Virus record (IMG/VR): IMGVR_UViG_3300032053_000550
Location: 1-23,049 of that record
DNA: 23,049 nucleotides
DNA from: a virus
Strand: one strand, 5' to 3'
Under the pieces are notes generated by a model, which saw only the letters and a program-made list of their open reading frames with translations, ran no database searches and had not been told where the DNA came from. A program made the translations under genes and the position numbers. Below, one piece after another: positions 1-5,337 of the stretch (its first letter is position 1; every line of letters starts with the position of its first letter).

Positions 1-67
1 GTGTTGTTTTCAATCCATTGTACTGTTCAGCTTTCTGTTTTAATTCTTCCATAGTAAATTCTGCCAT
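1..67 (-). CDS. Partial CDS, N-terminus of an unknown protein
   Basis: This is the first 22 codons of a minus-strand gene that runs off the left edge of the window. The ATG (65-67) is preceded by a GGAG Shine-Dalgarno site at 74-77 with good spacing. It starts just after the stop of the lipoprotein gene, so it is probably the next gene of the same leftward operon. The visible residues begin MAEFTMEEL and are rich in Glu, Lys and Gln, as in a helix, but nothing identifies a family. The start is supported; the function is unknown. Confidence 0.6.
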   Translation of the reverse strand, partial: MAEFTMEELKQKAEQYNGLKTT

Positions 68-76
68 GACAATCTC

Positions 77-313
77 CTAATCACTTAACTTACATTCGCT
101 GCTGTTCGTAATCACCAGCACACATTCCCCACCCTTTACTGCGCTGAATGCCACACAAACAGGTTCCGAGCCATTTGAACATGCCTGGGTGATGCTCTTT
201 GCCCCATCGCTAAACCCCTGCGTATAATTATCCCCACCAGGCGCAATACACCCACTACTCATTACTACTAAAATACTACAAATTACTATCAACCCAAATT
301 TTTTCTTATCCAT
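77..313 (-). CDS. Small predicted lipoprotein
   Basis: A 78-residue protein with a classical lipoprotein signal: a basic start (MDKKK), a hydrophobic stretch at about residues 6-18, and a lipobox-like MSSGC ending at Cys22. The mature part is about 56 residues and has three further Cys (in QACSNG, PVCVAF and GECVL, with one more near the end in SECKL) and two N-x-S/T sequons. It would be exported and anchored by a lipid at the outer face of the cell membrane. A run of G (GGGGGG) precedes the ATG and can serve as ribosome binding site. No family was recognised. Viral lipoproteins of this size often alter the surface of the infected cell, for example by blocking superinfection, but that role is a guess here. 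Confidence 0.7.
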   Translation of the reverse strand: MDKKKFGLIVICSILVVMSSGCIAPGGDNYTQGFSDGAKSITQACSNGSEPVCVAFSAVKGGECVLVITNSSECKLSD

Positions 314-543
314 TCAATCCCCCCTACTATATATTGTATCTTTGCACTCTTGACATACAACCTATTGTATGTTTTAACCATAAAGGGGGCATTGCTACTA
401 CATGCCCCCAGTTTAGGTGGGAAAATGGGTAACCCACCGTTGAATCCTTCATCTTCCAGCTCATTATTACTGTCGTGAGCAGGCAAATAAGCTTTTCGCC
501 AGGGGTGGCGGTTTTGATAAAAGTGTCCGAGCATAGACTTCAT
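289..543 (-). CDS. Doubtful 84-aa open frame
   Basis: An 84-codon frame from ATG 543 that overlaps the first 25 bases of the lipoprotein gene. Its composition is protein-like (it contains GFNGGLPIFPP), but no Shine-Dalgarno site precedes the ATG and no domain is recognisable. It also runs across a perfect inverted repeat (354-371) that looks regulatory. It could be a genuine unknown gene, a decayed gene, or non-coding DNA carrying the lipoprotein promoter. I favour the doubt. Confidence 0.3.
   Translation of the reverse strand: MKSMLGHFYQNRHPWRKAYLPAHDSNNELEDEGFNGGLPIFPPKLGACSSNAPFMVKTYNRLYVKSAKIQYIVGGIEWIRKNLG
354..371. repeat. Perfect 7-bp inverted repeat upstream of the lipoprotein gene
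   Basis: CATACAA, a 4-base spacer (CCTA), then TTGTATG: seven perfectly paired bases on each side. It lies 41-58 bases upstream of the lipoprotein ATG (313), and an AT-rich TATA-like stretch (about 329-338) sits between them. This arrangement suits an operator or a short RNA hairpin. No protein partner is identifiable. Confidence 0.4.
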
Positions 544-668
544 TACAGGCTTAGACGTGATAAGGGATGAATGACCCGCTCTGGCGAAGATTTTCAGGAG
601 TCACCCCTTTACTAGCAAAGGATGATTGCCCCACCTGCAAATAATTACCACCTTCCCCTCTTAGCGAT
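544..668 (-). other. Intergenic stretch with no convincing gene
   Basis: A 125-base gap in an otherwise overlapping operon. On the minus strand it holds a 27-codon frame from GTG 634 (or 29 codons from TTG 640) to a TAA at 551-553. Its predicted peptide looks protein-like (FASKGVTPENLRQSG), but it lacks a clear start site. It may be a broken gene or a very small one. I saw no tRNA signature or terminator. Confidence 0.35.
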
Positions 669-812
669 TTATGTCTCCTGTAATACCTTGGTTTTTGAGT
701 TCTCTTTACAACCACCCAGGCACTTTACACACCTATAGATTGGCAATGTTCCATTTTGCTTCTCCATTACCCCGATTATTACCATATCATTCCCACATTT
801 AGGACATTTCAT
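669..812 (-). CDS. 47-aa zinc-ribbon microprotein
   Basis: A short gene of 47 codons plus TAA. It begins MKCPKCGNDM and has a second Cys pair in YRCVKC about 23 residues later, which is a standard CxxC...CxxC zinc ribbon. The ATG overlaps the stop of the upstream 187-aa gene (ATGA), and a GGGGG ribosome site lies 7-11 bases before it, so start and coupling are well supported. Such microproteins are common in archaeal and phage genomes, where they bind nucleic acid or a partner protein. The specific target here is unknown. Confidence 0.75.
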   Translation of the reverse strand: MKCPKCGNDMVIIGVMEKQNGTLPIYRCVKCLGGCKENSKTKVLQET

Positions 813-1372
813 AGACATCCCCCTTTATTTGCCATGTTAACTACAAATTCTACTGTTGGCTTCTCATTGCCATTATAATTTAAAAACCCACCTAAGTCTT
901 TTTCAAATGTTTTATAGAGGTCTTCAGGTCTTATTGGCAGTAACCTGAAAAACTCTCCTTTGTAATGTTCTAGATGTTCGGCTTCTATTGCTTTCAGATG
1001 GTCTTTATCGGAAGATACCTCAACAATCATCACTTCATCTTTTTCTATAAAAGGCGGGCAACCATAAAAGTCTCTGACTTCTTCAATAGCATTTATTGCT
1101 ATTCTTATGGAAATCTTCAGTTCATTTGAAATAACAAACCCCAGACTCTTTCTTAACATAAACTCATACTGGCATAATGCAAGAAGGTTCATGGGGTCAT
1201 ATATCTCCCCAAGACTGAATCTTTTCTCTCCTGCATGAGTGCTTATTTGTTTTAGGTTATTGAATACCGCCTGGTCGAATTTCCCACCAAACAGGTTATA
1301 TCTTAGTTCCTGCAACCCTGCCAATATCAAATGAACTTTGAAAATCTTGTCCAGGCCATCAGCGTATTTCAT
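809..1372 (-). CDS. Hypothetical protein, 187 aa
   Basis: A well-supported gene by length and context, but I do not recognise its family. The ATG at 1372 is preferred over one 18 bases upstream because its ATGA overlaps the stop of the preceding 55-aa gene and it has a GAGGA site in front. The protein looks soluble and alpha/beta: a helical first half (residues about 1-100), then a segment with alternating hydrophobic and charged residues (VMIVEVSSDKDHL), then an acidic, aromatic-rich C-terminal part. There are no TM segments or signal peptide. Its stop overlaps the ATG of the zinc-ribbon microprotein downstream, so the two are translationally coupled and may act together. Confidence 0.6.
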   Translation of the reverse strand: MKYADGLDKIFKVHLILAGLQELRYNLFGGKFDQAVFNNLKQISTHAGEKRFSLGEIYDPMNLLALCQYEFMLRKSLGFVISNELKISIRIAINAIEEVRDFYGCPPFIEKDEVMIVEVSSDKDHLKAIEAEHLEHYKGEFFRLLPIRPEDLYKTFEKDLGGFLNYNGNEKPTVEFVVNMANKGGCL

Positions 1373-1536
1373 GACATCTTCCTCTCGCATTCTTTAATAG
1401 TTTTTCTTATTGCCAGATTTATAACCTGTTCGAGTGGAATCTGATTATCGGCAATAGACCATAGTTTTTTGAAATTGAGGTCTTCAGAAACCCAACCCCA
1501 CACTTTGCACGCCAGCAAATCAGAATCCGATTGCAT
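1369..1536 (-). CDS. Hypothetical protein, 55 aa
   Basis: A small gene starting MQSDSDLLACKVWGW. I chose ATG 1536 because GAGGAG lies 6 bases upstream; earlier in-frame ATGs (1563, 1554) lack such a site and would lie deeper in the preceding microprotein gene. It begins 17 bases inside the end of the 36-aa zinc-ribbon gene and ends in an ATGA overlap with the 187-aa gene. The sequence is mostly helical with two Cys and several Trp. No family is recognised; a small regulator or adaptor is possible. Confidence 0.5.
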   Translation of the reverse strand: MQSDSDLLACKVWGWVSEDLNFKKLWSIADNQIPLEQVINLAIRKTIKECERKMS

Positions 1537-1630
1537 ACTTTCTCCTCTTTTCATCACATTCACGACAGCGCTCTATCCCCTTTACCTCAATAGTGTATGC
1601 TGTTTCTTTACCACAGACTTTGCATTGCAT
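1520..1630 (-). CDS. 36-aa zinc-ribbon microprotein
   Basis: A 36-codon gene starting MQCKVCGKET, with the second Cys pair in ERCREC about 17 residues later: a minimal CxxC...CxxC zinc ribbon with almost nothing outside the metal site. The ATG is preceded by GGGGGG at a usable distance. It overlaps the end of the upstream 103-aa gene by 49 bases and the start of the 55-aa gene by 17 bases, in different frames. This dense packing is typical of viral operons. No specific role can be given. Confidence 0.65.
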   Translation of the reverse strand: MQCKVCGKETAYTIEVKGIERCRECDEKRRKYAIGF

Positions 1631-1893
1631 TTAATCCCCCCTTTCTTTCTGTTACCTAAAAACATTGAGCACTCCAGTGGAGTATGTGTTTTGGGGTTTA
1701 CAGGAATCAAGAAGTCCAGCATATCTTTGGCTATATCTTTTGAGTTGCACAACTGATATGAGTAATCCAGGTGCAAGTCCCAGATTGCACACCCATAACC
1801 CCTGCCATCTTTTTTGTCAACATAATTCCTGCACTTAAAACAGTATGCCTGCTGATATCCTTCTCCAGCACTCCCATTTGAAAAGTATGCCAT
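1582..1893 (-). CDS. Cys-containing hypothetical protein, 103 aa
   Basis: Starts three bases after the RNA ligase stop, with AGGA in front of the ATG. The central part has a CFKCRNY motif followed by Cys in YGCAIWDLH and QLCN, which suits a single zinc site (C-x2-C-x(n)-C-x(n)-C). The layout resembles small zinc-binding hypothetical proteins often seen in phage early regions, from memory. The last 16 or so residues (from GGIKCN) are Lys-rich and overlap the next gene in another frame. No TM or signal. Function unknown. Confidence 0.6.
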   Translation of the reverse strand: MAYFSNGSAGEGYQQAYCFKCRNYVDKKDGRGYGCAIWDLHLDYSYQLCNSKDIAKDMLDFLIPVNPKTHTPLECSMFLGNRKKGGIKCNAKSVVKKQHTLLR

Positions 1894-1895
1894 AA

Positions 1896-2519
1896 TTATT
1901 CCTTATGCCTTATCCCCTGATACCAGCTAAACATATCCCTACGGAGTTTTGCCATTCTTCCATCAGGATGAGTAAAGACAATCCCTTCCACAAAACCATT
2001 TTTCCTGCCTTCTTCACCATGAGTCATAGATGCATAAAGCGGAATCAAATCCTTTTCAAACCAGTTAGATATACTCTGGAAATCTTTAGGATATTTGCCC
2101 CATGACTTATACATCAGATTCTTCTGGCAAATTGTCTGAAATGGTATCCATATATGTTCTTCCAATTTGTAAGGATTCCCATTAATTTTTGGACCTATCA
2201 ATTCTCCGAAGTGTTGTCCGTCACCGAGAAATTCCATATAACCTCTTTCAAACGAGTTAAGCAAACCATCAATGATAAACTTTTTCCCTTTATTAAAAAA
2301 CGGTAACCTCGTTGTTCTATTCCAAATACCAGCAACAATACCATCAGTAATCAGTATGCTTACGTTTGTGCCATGTAACTTTTCTATTGCCATGACTTTA
2401 TCGTCTTCAAAAACCCATTCCATCCCATCAGCAATCTTGGGTGTTACGATGTAATCTCCATTAATCTCTTCTCTTACAAATGGGCTTTCTATTTTCGGGA
2501 AATCTTTTATTTCAGTCAT
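1896..2519 (-). CDS. Rnl2-like RNA ligase, catalytic domain only
   Basis: Covalent nucleotidyltransferase that seals RNA ends with ATP through a lysine-AMP intermediate. Motif I is EKLHGTN with the nucleophile Lys at about residue 47. A motif III-like HFGELIGPKINGNPY has its Glu near 106, motif IV is EGIVF near 178, and motif V is AKLRR near 191. This order and the KxHGTN form match the Rnl2 branch (PF09414 type). At 207 residues it consists of the adenylyltransferase domain alone; T4 Rnl2 has an added C-terminal domain. The ATG at 2519 is preferred because AGGTG lies 6 bases before it. Viral ligases of this type are known to repair RNAs, often tRNAs, cut by host defences. That role is inferred here, and no end-healing kinase or phosphatase is visible nearby. 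Confidence 0.88.
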   Translation of the reverse strand: MTEIKDFPKIESPFVREEINGDYIVTPKIADGMEWVFEDDKVMAIEKLHGTNVSILITDGIVAGIWNRTTRLPFFNKGKKFIIDGLLNSFERGYMEFLGDGQHFGELIGPKINGNPYKLEEHIWIPFQTICQKNLMYKSWGKYPKDFQSISNWFEKDLIPLYASMTHGEEGRKNGFVEGIVFTHPDGRMAKLRRDMFSWYQGIRHKE

Positions 2520-2520
2520 A

Positions 2521-2625
2521 TTAACACCTATCATCTGCTTCTACCATGAAACGACACTGTGGGCAATAATAATCATCAGTCCCAGTAATGCGTCTCATAT
2601 CCCCATTACAATTTTTGCATTTCAT
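2521..2625 (-). CDS. 34-aa zinc-ribbon microprotein (start uncertain)
   Basis: Begins MKCKNCNGDM with a second Cys pair in YYCPQC about 18 residues later: a clear CxxC...CxxC zinc ribbon. It ends 1 base before the RNA ligase ATG, and its final codons contain the ligase's ribosome site. No Shine-Dalgarno site precedes ATG 2625. The same frame stays open upstream through a protein-like stretch (SHWEWDLFGDNGQGES) past the end of the previous gene. The true product may therefore be longer, made by an unusual start or by frame change from the gene at 2708-2902. Confidence 0.6.
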   Translation of the reverse strand: MKCKNCNGDMRRITGTDDYYCPQCRFMVEADDRC

Positions 2626-2636
2626 AAATATGGTTG

Positions 2637-2706
2637 GGAGTGGCGAACAGGATTCTCCTTGCCCGTTGTCACCAAACAGGTCCCACTCCCAGTGACTTCC
2701 GTCACT
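2637..2706. repeat. Nested inverted repeats between two operon genes
   Basis: Two separate self-complementary elements lie in the 82 bases between the 64-aa gene and the zinc-ribbon ATG. AGTGAC-TTCC-GTCACT (2691-2706) is a perfect 6-bp stem with a 4-base loop, placed directly after the stop codon in transcript order. GGGAGTGG (2637-2644) pairs with CCACTCCC (2683-2690) across about 38 bases. The transcript could fold into two stacked hairpins, perhaps governing translation of the zinc-ribbon gene or of the ligase. Confidence 0.4.
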
Positions 2707-2707
2707 A

Positions 2708-2902
2708 TTATCTCTTTTTACCTTTTCTAAGCCTGCCAGCTCTGAGGTTCCTAATGTCCATATCAAGGACAGTGAAACACCCATTACACAGTGCTTCCCA
2801 GACCTTTTGCGGTGGTGCGTATATTGTAACTTCTCTGTAATACTCTTTATCAACACCAGTTGTCCTGGTGCAAAGATTTACGATGGTTTTGACTTTTGAC
2901 AT
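2708..2902 (-). CDS. Hypothetical protein, 64 aa
   Basis: Starts immediately after the mini-TFB stop (TGA then ATG) with GGGGGAAG in front, so translation is probably coupled. The protein begins MSKVKTIVNLCTR, has a central helical stretch (QKVWEALCNG), and ends in a strongly basic tail (LRAGRLRKGKKR) that could contact nucleic acid. No family recognised. Its reading frame ends two bases before a hairpin, and the +1 frame beyond continues into the zinc ribbon downstream; see the finding on this junction. Confidence 0.55.
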   Translation of the reverse strand: MSKVKTIVNLCTRTTGVDKEYYREVTIYAPPQKVWEALCNGCFTVLDMDIRNLRAGRLRKGKKR

Positions 2903-3181
2903 TCACTTCCCCCTTAACTCTATATCACTAAGTATGCGATAATATTTCCGAATTGCATGATGACTGAATCCAGTGAGCTTATACAAGTCACTTTGATGGA
3001 GTATATCACCTTTTTCTTTGGCTGCCACGCAAACCGCCGAGACGAACATAATCTTCCGGTTTCCTTCATATCCACGAAGTTTCTGTGCTATCTCTATTCC
3101 TTTGTCAAGCGTTTCCTTGCTAACACCATTTGTCAACAAGATATCATATTCTTCTTTTACGACCTCGTCAAAGGTTCGCAT
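2903..3181 (-). CDS. Mini-TFB: single TFIIB-like cyclin-fold domain protein
   Basis: A 92-residue protein whose middle (about residues 41-88) lines up by eye with the second cyclin repeat of archaeal TFB: a helix like SAVCVAAKEKG in place of the AAAAIYIAAK pattern, a helix HQSDLYKLTG in place of QREVAEVAGV, then SHHAIRKYYRILSDI in place of TEVTIRNRYKEL. That last pair is the helix-turn-helix which in TFB reads the BRE upstream of the TATA box. The N-terminal zinc ribbon, B-reader and first cyclin repeat of full TFB (about 300 aa) are all missing. I start at ATG 3181, 4 bases after the RHH stop; a TTG at 3199 is possible. It sits second in the operon behind a DNA-binding regulator, which suits a transcription role: redirecting or blocking host initiation. 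Family call is inferred from pattern, not alignment. Confidence 0.62.
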   Translation of the reverse strand: MRTFDEVVKEEYDILLTNGVSKETLDKGIEIAQKLRGYEGNRKIMFVSAVCVAAKEKGDILHQSDLYKLTGFSHHAIRKYYRILSDIELRGK

Positions 3182-3185
3182 GGTC

Positions 3186-3332
3186 TCACTTTTTAACAAA
3201 CTCCTTTTCTAGTAAGTCTCTGATGAATTTGCTTCTGTTGCCCTCACACTTCTCATCCAGCTTCTTTAGCAACTCAACTGAAAGAGCTACTGTAATAGGC
3301 ATTAACCACTTGTCTCTGCTTATGCTTCTCAT
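3186..3332 (-). CDS. Ribbon-helix-helix transcriptional regulator, 48 aa
   Basis: A 48-codon gene with the CopG/Arc-type pattern: a short strand (MPITVAL, about residues 11-17) that would sit in the DNA major groove as a dimer, helix 1 (SVELLKKLDEKC), the turn GNRSKF, and helix 2 (IRDLLEKEF). These proteins bind short palindromes as dimers. The gene is first in its operon, and a palindrome (3333-3345) lies directly before its ATG. Autoregulation is therefore the simplest reading. A TATA-like box 19-28 bases upstream and the lack of a Shine-Dalgarno site suggest a leaderless mRNA. Confidence 0.8.
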   Translation of the reverse strand: MRSISRDKWLMPITVALSVELLKKLDEKCEGNRSKFIRDLLEKEFVKK

Positions 3333-3345
3333 AGTATCACATACT
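3333..3345. promoter_or_regulatory. Putative operator, 13-base palindrome
   Basis: AGTAT-CAC-ATACT: perfect 5-bp arms around a 3-base centre, lying between the TATA-like box and the ATG of the ribbon-helix-helix gene, where it would cover the transcription start. Size and symmetry suit an RHH dimer pair. No second copy of the full palindrome was noticed in the window. Confidence 0.45.
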
Positions 3346-3361
3346 TTATTATATTATAATG
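3346..3361 (-). promoter_or_regulatory. TATA-like promoter of leftward operon B
   Basis: Read on the minus strand, an ATTATAATATAAT stretch centred about 24 bases upstream of ATG 3332. The gene has no Shine-Dalgarno site, so transcription probably starts at or very near the ATG. The region 3333-3394 otherwise contains no gene and also separates this operon from the ASCH gene ending at 3395. Confidence 0.5.
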
Positions 3362-3394
3362 TAGTGGTTTAAAAACATTTCTATACTTCTGTAT

Positions 3395-3955
3395 TTATTT
3401 AAGCCAATCCCAACGATAAACGAAAAATTGTTGTATCTTTTTTAATGAATAATGTGAGTTAAACCAATCTAACATTTCTTGTGCATTAGAGAATCCATCA
3501 AGAACAGCTAACTCATCGGATATATCCTTCCCATCCGCTGACATTTCAATCTTGAATACTTGTGTTATTTTTCCATATCCCAGTATCTTCGGGAATTTAT
3601 CCAAAACACAATGTTGTATGTTTTTCTCTACAGCATCCTTATGTAAGCTACCAAGTTCAGGACTATAATATGTTTCATTGCCACATCGGGAACAAAACCA
3701 ACTATCTTTTGGACTATTTCTTGATTTCCACTCTACTCGAAATTTTTCACCTATTTTGAATCTTGGTTGTTTAAGAACATCATATCTTTGGCCAAGACAC
3801 TTTCCTAATCTACCATCTTTATTCCATTCCAAATTAATTATAACATTACATTTTCCAGCATTAATAGTCTTCCAAGCTGGCCTTATTGTCTGCCCGCATG
3901 TGTGGTTCAGCAGTTTCGGTAACTTCTCAACACAACTGAAAGACATCACTTTCAT
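3395..3955 (-). CDS. ASCH-domain (PUA-like) protein with an inserted zinc-binding segment
   Basis: A 186-residue protein with the ASCH pattern. An early segment HTCGQTIRPAWKTI leads into a strand rich in charged residues. A late block has FPKILGYGKITQVFKI followed by LDGFSNAQEMLDWFNSHY and the closing strand FFVYRWDWL, the typical ASCH ending. In between, WFCSRCGNE and further Cys/His (HKDAVEKNIQHC) suggest a zinc site in a loop. ASCH folds belong to the PUA-like superfamily, which binds RNA or modified nucleotides; some members are nucleases. The ATG has GGAG 9 bases upstream. It is the last gene of leftward operon A, adjoining the two-TM gene. Exact substrate unknown. Confidence 0.75.
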   Translation of the reverse strand: MKVMSFSCVEKLPKLLNHTCGQTIRPAWKTINAGKCNVIINLEWNKDGRLGKCLGQRYDVLKQPRFKIGEKFRVEWKSRNSPKDSWFCSRCGNETYYSPELGSLHKDAVEKNIQHCVLDKFPKILGYGKITQVFKIEMSADGKDISDELAVLDGFSNAQEMLDWFNSHYSLKKIQQFFVYRWDWLK

Positions 3956-3956
3956 A

Positions 3957-4160
3957 TCATTTTCTCCATTTTATGTGTTCTTTCATGTATATTATGGTAT
4001 ATGCGCTGATAACAATCAAAACGATTACTGCAATGATGGCAATACACCAAACTATTGCTGCCATAACCATGTTTACTAAGGTTATGAATGATATTGCATC
4101 TGTCAGTATTGCTGCTGCCAATATCATGCAAACCCCTAATATAATTGCTGCACCTATCAT
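3957..4160 (-). CDS. Small membrane protein with two TM segments
   Basis: A 67-residue protein that is nearly all hydrophobic: a first TM helix at about residues 2-20 (GAAIILGVCMILAAAIL) and a long second hydrophobic stretch at about 26-55 (VMAAIVWCIAIIAVIVLIVI), ending in a basic tail (MKEHIKWRK), which would be cytoplasmic. I start at ATG 4160 because GAGGGA precedes it and it follows the stop of the zinc-ribbon gene; an upstream ATG at 4202 would add 14 polar residues. Function unknown: a holin-like or membrane-remodelling role is conceivable but its early-type operon argues against lysis. Confidence 0.6.
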   Translation of the reverse strand: MIGAAIILGVCMILAAAILTDAISFITLVNMVMAAIVWCIAIIAVIVLIVISAYTIIYMKEHIKWRK

Positions 4161-4162
4161 AT

Positions 4163-4288
4163 TTATTCCCTCACCACTGCTTTTGGAGTACATGCTTTGC
4201 ATAAACTCCAGATAGTATAATCTCTTTCAACGTTATTGCTTACATATACACTAAATACCATTTTGCATTTAGCACATTTTGTTAGCAT
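4163..4288 (-). CDS. 41-aa zinc-ribbon microprotein
   Basis: A 41-codon gene reading MLTKCAKCKMVF, with a second Cys pair in LCKAC about 21 residues later. Its ATG shares one base with the stop of the upstream zinc-ribbon gene (TGATG), with GAGGGA in front, so the two are translationally coupled. It ends 2 bases before the start of the membrane protein. Another CxxC...CxxC microprotein in the early operons; no target can be named. Confidence 0.7.
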   Translation of the reverse strand: MLTKCAKCKMVFSVYVSNNVERDYTIWSLCKACTPKAVVRE

Positions 4289-4509
4289 CACAACATTCCC
4301 TCATCCGTCATGATTTGTTGTATCTGCTCTTTTGTATATCCTTTCCGATAGAGCATGTGAGCATACCTTACTTTCTCCTGGTGGTCTGCCATGTCCTCGA
4401 TGTCCTTGTCATGCTGACATTTAGCACAAAACCCATACTGGCTTTTTACTGAAATAAAAAGGGCACCACATTTTTTACACCTAAAGTTATTGGAGTGTGT
4501 CTTATACAT
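4288..4509 (-). CDS. 73-aa zinc-ribbon protein with helical tail
   Basis: An N-terminal zinc ribbon (FRCKKCGALF then YGFCAKCQHD, about residues 9-33) is followed by a charged helical region of about 40 residues (ADHQEKVRYAHMLYRKGYTKEQIQQIM). The second part resembles a small helix-turn-helix: GYTKEQIQQIM is the type of turn found in Myb/Hin-like recognition helices. It could thus be a DNA-binding regulator with a zinc head, but this is inference. It starts 5 bases after the possible OB-fold gene and overlaps the next microprotein by one base. Confidence 0.65.
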   Translation of the reverse strand: MYKTHSNNFRCKKCGALFISVKSQYGFCAKCQHDKDIEDMADHQEKVRYAHMLYRKGYTKEQIQQIMTDEGML

Positions 4510-4514
4510 TACGA

Positions 4515-5114
4515 TTACCCTACTACTGCAGCGTAATACTCATCCAATCCTTCAGCTTCTTTTTTGGCAGCCAGTTGCTTTTTCATTATAACATCGGTAT
4601 TGGCATCCAGTTCGCTGCCAGGTTTGGCACCTTTGCCCTTCATTCCTATGACTCTCACCATTATTTCAGCTTCGGCTATGTCCATCAAAGCAGCTATCTT
4701 TTGTGGGTCAATGTTCTCAGGATTCATTGTCAGATTCACTGAGTATGTTTTTGTCAGAACCTTGTCATAACTGCCTGCTTTTATGACTTCAGCTACAACT
4801 TCCTGTGTAATGCCAACATGGACTTTTGGCATTGCTAATATTTTTATCAGTTCATCAAATTTTGGACTTGGTGCAGTCGTTGGTGCTTGTCCTAATCTTT
4901 TTGGAAGCTTGATGTTATGATAAACAGCACCAGTAGAAGATGTGCTGTCTTCATATTCAAATTCAGCAATTTCCCCTTCTTTCCAGGGAGATATACCCCA
5001 TACTTCATAGGCAATACCATCTTCTAATGATATTCTGGTTTTGTCTTTATCTCCAAATTTTGTTTTTATCATTTTTGTTTCTGTTTTTATGACTTTTCCC
5101 TTAGCTTGTGGCAT
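4515..5114 (-). CDS. Possible OB-fold nucleic-acid-binding protein, 199 aa
   Basis: The N-terminal 75 residues have the alternating-strand look of an OB fold used by single-stranded DNA-binding proteins: KGKVIKTETKMIKTKFGD, then RISLEDGIAYEVWG, EGEIAEFEYED and YHNIKLPKR. A Thr/Ala/Pro linker (PTTAPSP, about 77-83) leads to a helical middle with acidic stretches (MDIAEAEIMVRVIG), and the C-terminus is Lys-rich then ends EGLDEYYAAVVG. Its position second in an early operon fits a DNA replication or ssDNA role. The ATG has AAAGGTG at good spacing. No catalytic motifs. Family assignment is by general pattern only. Confidence 0.45.
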   Translation of the reverse strand: MPQAKGKVIKTETKMIKTKFGDKDKTRISLEDGIAYEVWGISPWKEGEIAEFEYEDSTSSTGAVYHNIKLPKRLGQAPTTAPSPKFDELIKILAMPKVHVGITQEVVAEVIKAGSYDKVLTKTYSVNLTMNPENIDPQKIAALMDIAEAEIMVRVIGMKGKGAKPGSELDANTDVIMKKQLAAKKEAEGLDEYYAAVVG

Positions 5115-5124
5115 ATTTTCACCT

Positions 5125-5322
5125 TTATTCTATATAATATTCCTCTTTCCCAGGTCTTACTTTTATGACTCCATTGCTAATAAGTGTTGCCCTGAGTATC
5201 TGTGCCAGGTCTATAGCAGACTTTCCTTCGGCGGTAAGACCGATATAACCTACTTTTGACCCTTTCAACTTTTTCCCCTTTACAACTTCCTGTATTATTA
5301 TCTGGTGTGTTAGTGCTACCAT
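5125..5322 (-). CDS. Hypothetical protein, 65 aa, first gene of leftward operon A
   Basis: A 65-residue basic protein beginning MVALTHQIIIQEVV, with a central GYIGLTAEGKSAIDLAQILR stretch that looks like a strand-turn-helix. The ATG has AGGTG 5 bases upstream. It sits at the divergent promoter, back to back with the terminase. Small proteins at this position are sometimes regulators or terminase small subunits, but no helix-turn-helix or other motif is clear here and it faces away from the terminase. Function unknown. Confidence 0.55.
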   Translation of the reverse strand: MVALTHQIIIQEVVKGKKLKGSKVGYIGLTAEGKSAIDLAQILRATLISNGVIKVRPGKEEYYIE

Positions 5323-5337
5323 ATTATCACCTATATG

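Noticed and set aside
497-510. CGCCA-GGGG-TGGCG hairpin followed by GTTTT, terminator-like on the plus strand
   Set aside because: No plus-strand gene ends here, the stem is only 5 bp, and the T run is short.
2521-2856. A 111-codon minus-strand frame covering the zinc ribbon and most of the 64-aa gene
   Set aside because: Its 5' half overlaps the better-placed 64-aa gene and has no ribosome site; only the zinc-ribbon end is convincing, with the caveat given in the findings.
3506-3513. GAGTTAGC on the minus strand, matching part of the repeated late promoter
   Set aside because: It is inside the ASCH coding region with no TATA box after it; an 8-base match is expected by chance.
3678-4079. 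A 133-codon plus-strand frame opposite the ASCH and membrane genes
   Set aside because: Hydrophobic shadow of the minus-strand genes, with no plus-strand promoter or ribosome site.
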